From: a bacterium
GTDB taxonomy: Bacteria; Ratteibacteria; UBA8468
Direction: 5' to 3'
Assembly: GCA_030637775.1 (NCBI GenBank)
Contig: DAOWFY010000028.1
Location: forward strand, 1 to 8,254
Length of the DNA stretch: 8,254 nucleotides
The notes below the pieces were generated by a model. The model saw only the letters and a list, made by a program, of their open reading frames with translations, ran no database searches and was not told the origin of the DNA. Each line of letters opens with the position of its first letter. Position 1 is the first letter of the stretch. Made by a program: the position numbers and the translations under genes. This document shows, piece after piece, positions 5,489 to 8,254 of this stretch.

Positions 5489-7426
5489 ATGCCCAAGTAT
5501 GAACTGAATTTAAGGGATTACTATCGGGTAATCCAGAGACGGAAATTCTTAATTATCTTTTTCTTTCTCTTTACCGCCTTTATTGCTCACACCTATAGCA
5601 ACAGCCAGAGACCAATCTATGAAACCTCTTCGGTAGTCAAGTACCAACAATTTAAGAGTGTCTCTGCGGCTCTCACCGAGTGGATCAGCTGGACACCGGG
5701 CAATCCCCTGGAGACGGCGGCCAGTACCATCACCAGTTTCAATGTCGTAAAGGGAGCGGCTCTCAAAATTGGTCTCATTGATGAGGAGAGTGAGCCAGAA
5801 GAAATAGATAGGTCGGTCAGCAGACTTCAGGGACAGATTGGAACAGAAGTTATCAAGGGGACCAATCTCATCAGAATAAGCGTTACATCCTCCAGTGGAA
5901 GGGAAGCCAAAGAGATTGCCAATGCTGTGGCTGAATCCTATATTAATGAAAGTTTCCTGGAACGGGTAAAGGAAACGAGAAAGGCACGTGAATTTATTGG
6001 AGAGCAATTAATCCGGCACGAAGAGACTTTAGAGAGAACCCGGGAGAGACTGAGAAAATTTCAAGAAAAGGAAGGGATACCATTTCTTGCTACGGCAAAA
6101 GGGAGTTCCAGTTTTATTGAAGCAAACCCGGCAATTCTTGGTTTTACGGATAAGTTGGTGGCCCTAAAGCTTAAACTTTCCCATTTTCTTTTAGGATATA
6201 CCGAAAAACATCCACAAGTTATTACCCTGCGCGCGGAGATGGGAAAATTAGAAAAAAGTCTTTCTGAGAAATTTAAGGACCTTTCCCATAAGGAGGCCGA
6301 TTACACCAGGCTTTCTCTTGATGTTAAGATAAACGAGAATCTCTATTCCATGTTTAAAGAGCATTTTGCAAAGGCCCAGATTGCCGAAGCCCAGATAGCG
6401 GAGAATGTCACCTTAATCGGTCCGGCGACAGAGCCAAAAACCCCTAAATTTCCCAATAAAAAAAGGGATACCATCTTTGGGGGACTGATGGGAATTATTC
6501 TTGGTCTGGTAGCGGCCTTCGTTCGCGAGACACTGGATACCTCTATCGGGACGGTGGATGAGGTGGAGGAGTTTTTAGGAACTAAGGTTTTGGGGGTTAT
6601 TCCCTATACTAAGGCGCCAGAGAAGAAAGAAAAATTTCAAAAGAGGCTCTTTAGAAAAATCAAAAAGGAGGAAGTGAAGTTGAGTTCCTGTCTCTTTACT
6701 CAGTACCCTTCCAAATCAATGATCGCTGAGTCCTACGGTATTTTGGAAACCAATATTCGCTTCGCCATGATGGAGACGAAGGGCGAGGTTTTACTCTTCA
6801 CCTCGACAACCTATGAGGAGGGTAAGACCACCGTTGCCGCAAATTGCGCTCTCGCGATGGCCAAGATGGGAAGGAAGGTGCTCCTAATAGATGCTGACCT
6901 CAGAAATCCGGGCCAGCACAAAATCTTCGAGTTAGAAAAGGAAAACGGACTCTCCGAATTCATCTTAGGAACCATTAAGGAGGAGGAGGCAATGAGGGGT
7001 TTAGAAGATATCATCTTAGGAGGACTGAATCGGCAGATGGTTATGGAGTCCCATGCCTTTAGCACTTTAAAGATTATCCCTTCCGGCCGCGTCCCTCCCA
7101 ATCCATTAGCATTACTTTCCTCTCAGAAAATGAGCGATTTAATCAAGAAGTTCAAGACCGAATATGACATTATTCTGCTTGATTCCCCTCCTGTATTACC
7201 GGTGGCCGATTCTCTAACTCTTTCCTCCAAGGTTGATAAGGTAATCATTGTCCATCAGGCCGGTCGTATTCCCAGAATAGTATCAAGGAGAATAAAGACT
7301 CAATTGGAAAATAGCGGGGCAAAGATCCTGGGAATTGTGCTTAATAATATCCGCGCCGCAGAGATGGAACCCGGCCCTGGCTATTACTACTATTATGGTG
7401 AAAGAAAGAAGGGAAGAAGGAGGTAG
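5489..7426 (+). CDS. Wzz-type chain-length determinant fused to BY-kinase (tyrosine autokinase)
   Basis: A 645-residue inner-membrane polysaccharide co-polymerase with its kinase in one chain. A short cytoplasmic Wzz start (LNLRDYYRVIQRRK) precedes TM1 (about 20-35). The periplasmic part (about 36-328) is helical, with charged coiled-coil stretches around 155-195 and 245-300. The proline-rich PATEPKTPKFPNKK (about 312-325) precedes TM2 (about 329-345). The cytoplasmic BY-kinase has Walker A TTYEEGKTT (440-448), Walker A' VLLIDADLRNP (464-474) and Walker B IILLDSPP (561-568). A tail of five consecutive tyrosines (632-636) is the expected autophosphorylation cluster, followed by a basic GERKKGRRR end. 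The usual PGEGK of Walker A reads YEEGK, but the catalytic Lys446 and Thr447-Thr448 are kept. Many exosortase-type loci encode Wzz and kinase separately; here they are fused, as in E. coli Wzc. It should control chain length and cycle with the Wza-type channel. A cognate phosphatase is not in the window. Confidence 0.95.
   Translation: MPKYELNLRDYYRVIQRRKFLIIFFFLFTAFIAHTYSNSQRPIYETSSVVKYQQFKSVSAALTEWISWTPGNPLETAASTITSFNVVKGAALKIGLIDEESEPEEIDRSVSRLQGQIGTEVIKGTNLIRISVTSSSGREAKEIANAVAESYINESFLERVKETRKAREFIGEQLIRHEETLERTRERLRKFQEKEGIPFLATAKGSSSFIEANPAILGFTDKLVALKLKLSHFLLGYTEKHPQVITLRAEMGKLEKSLSEKFKDLSHKEADYTRLSLDVKINENLYSMFKEHFAKAQIAEAQIAENVTLIGPATEPKTPKFPNKKRDTIFGGLMGIILGLVAAFVRETLDTSIGTVDEVEEFLGTKVLGVIPYTKAPEKKEKFQKRLFRKIKKEEVKLSSCLFTQYPSKSMIAESYGILETNIRFAMMETKGEVLLFTSTTYEEGKTTVAANCALAMAKMGRKVLLIDADLRNPGQHKIFELEKENGLSEFILGTIKEEEAMRGLEDIILGGLNRQMVMESHAFSTLKIIPSGRVPPNPLALLSSQKMSDLIKKFKTEYDIILLDSPPVLPVADSLTLSSKVDKVIIVHQAGRIPRIVSRRIKTQLENSGAKILGIVLNNIRAAEMEPGPGYYYYYGERKKGRRR
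7419..7423 (+). promoter_or_regulatory. Ribosome binding site of the Wzy/ligase-like gene
   Basis: GGAGG ends 6 nt before the ATG at 7430 and overlaps the last codons of the kinase gene. It decides the start of the final, truncated gene. Confidence 0.8.
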
Positions 7427-7429
7427 GAG

Positions 7430-8254
7430 ATGCTTCCCATCTCTAAAGAGAAGGTTGAATCCTCCTTTATTCTTCTCTTTCTCCTTTTTCTTGCTCTTTT
7501 CATCGGAAGAAGCCTTGTTACCCTTTCTCCTGCCAAATCGTTAGGAATTGGCTTAGGACTCCTCGCTTTTTTTATCACCTTCTTGAGACCTGAGTTTGGT
7601 CTCTATCTGATTATCTTCTCCATGCTCCTTTCCCCGGAGCTAAAGGTAGCCAGTTTTCCGGGAAGAGATTTAGTTATCAGGTTAGAAGATTTACTGCTGA
7701 TAATCATCACCTTTACCTGGTTAGCCAGAATCGCGATCAATAAAGAGCTTAATCTCTTTAGAAAAGGACCCTTAAATCTTCCCATAATCTTTTATCTTTT
7801 AGCCTGTATCCTTGCTACCCTCATCGGAATAATTCAGGGACAGCGCCTCACCCCGGCAAAAGGTTTCTTCTATATCCTTAAGTATGTCGAGTATTTCTTA
7901 CTCTTTTTTATGGTCTCCAATAGCCTGCGGGATAAAACACAGATTCAAAGATTCCTTCTCCTCTTCCTTCTTGTTGATGCCATTATCTGCTTCTACGGGC
8001 TTTACCAGATTATGGGAGGAGTAACAAGAGTTACCGCCCCTTTTGAGGGTCCAATAGGAGAGCCTAATACCTTAGGGGGCTACTTTATTCTCTTTTTTGG
8101 GGTTCTTTTTGGGCTTTTCTTATATAGTGAAAGTAGGCATCAGCAATTCTGGTTAGGAGGACTTTTGGTCTTGATGATTTTCCCTTATCTTTTCACTTTA
8201 TCCCGGGCCTCCTATATGGCATTCTTCCCGATGTTTCTTACCCTTATCTTTTTA
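7430..8254 (+). CDS. O-antigen polymerase/ligase-like membrane protein (Wzy_C family), 5' part
   Basis: This frame is open to the window end and gives 275 residues with no stop. It starts MLPISKEKVESSFILLFLLF after a 3-nt gap and a strong ribosome binding site. The protein is very hydrophobic, with several membrane segments (about 12-30, 36-52, 56-68, 85-101, 117-135, 145-163, 175-194, 214-232, 241-257 and on). Recognisable Wzy/WaaL family landmarks are the IRLEDLLLII segment (about 83-92), GEPNTLGGYF (about 210-219) before a membrane helix, and the TLSRASYMAF motif (about 256-265) that usually precedes the large periplasmic loop. Full-length members are about 400-500 residues, so the catalytic loop with its Arg and His and the C-terminal helices lie beyond the window. 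The likely role is polymerising or ligating undecaprenyl-linked repeat units in the inner membrane for the export apparatus encoded upstream. Polymerase and ligase cannot be told apart here. Confidence 0.88.
   Translation, partial: MLPISKEKVESSFILLFLLFLALFIGRSLVTLSPAKSLGIGLGLLAFFITFLRPEFGLYLIIFSMLLSPELKVASFPGRDLVIRLEDLLLIIITFTWLARIAINKELNLFRKGPLNLPIIFYLLACILATLIGIIQGQRLTPAKGFFYILKYVEYFLLFFMVSNSLRDKTQIQRFLLLFLLVDAIICFYGLYQIMGGVTRVTAPFEGPIGEPNTLGGYFILFFGVLFGLFLYSESRHQQFWLGGLLVLMIFPYLFTLSRASYMAFFPMFLTLIFL

Noticed and set aside
5549-6007. 152-residue minus-strand reading frame opposite the Wzz domain
   Set aside because: It lies wholly antisense to a well-supported Wzz/BY-kinase gene, has no ribosome binding site or recognisable motif, and its composition fits a shadow frame.
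7335-7544. Plus-strand frame of 69 codons across the kinase/Wzy junction
   Set aside because: It is out of frame with both flanking genes. The frame starting at 7430 has a strong Shine-Dalgarno, stays open to the window end and matches the Wzy/ligase family.
1-8254. CRISPR array, tRNA, rRNA, riboswitch or transposase
   Set aside because: No regularly spaced identical repeats, tRNA-like cloverleaf, rRNA segment or transposase motif was seen; the window is almost fully coding.

Overview
The window is part of an extracellular polysaccharide (EPS) export locus from a didermic (Gram-negative type) bacterium. This follows from a Wza-type outer-membrane export protein, a Wzz/BY-kinase fusion and a Wzy/ligase-type membrane protein in one tight operon. 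An ExeA/GspA-like AAA ATPase, of the kind often found in exosortase (XrtA)-linked EPS loci, lies next to it. The moderate-to-low GC, the frequent AGA/AGG arginine codons and the two palindromic dispersed-type repeats would fit an uncultured candidate-phylum genome (for example Omnitrophota-like). That assignment is impression only; nothing here fixes the taxon.

Layout. Positions 1-442 (+) hold the C-terminal part of an NTP_transf_5-like protein, whose coding sequence runs directly into a palindromic repeat at the window edge. Positions 428-1920 (-) hold a two-gene ABC-2 exporter: an ATPase, then a permease overlapping it by 13 nt. The permease overlaps the first gene tail to tail by 15 nt. 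A compact hairpin of repeat type sits at 1937-1955, just upstream of the ABC ATPase. Positions 1970-2794 (-) hold the ExeA-like AAA ATPase. The gap of about 100 bp from 2795 to 2892 is a divergent promoter region.

From 2893 a rightward operon runs with almost no spacing. It encodes a secreted protein with three Ig-like repeats and a C-terminal TPR (2893-4107), a TPR-PES-SLBBx3 export protein (4104-5486, ATGA overlap), a Wzz/BY-kinase fusion (5489-7426, 2-nt gap), and an O-antigen polymerase/ligase-like membrane protein (7430 to the window end, 3-nt gap, truncated by the edge).

Inferred joint function: the Wzy-type protein polymerises or ligates repeat units. The Wzz/BY-kinase sets chain length through its periplasmic coiled coil and cytoplasmic tyrosine kinase cycle. 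The SLBB protein carries polymer across the periplasm and outer membrane. The Ig-TPR protein is an unassigned secreted partner, possibly a periplasmic scaffold or cell-surface adaptor, and is the least familiar part of the locus. The divergent AAA ATPase and ABC-2 exporter may be accessory to the same system or simply neighbours.
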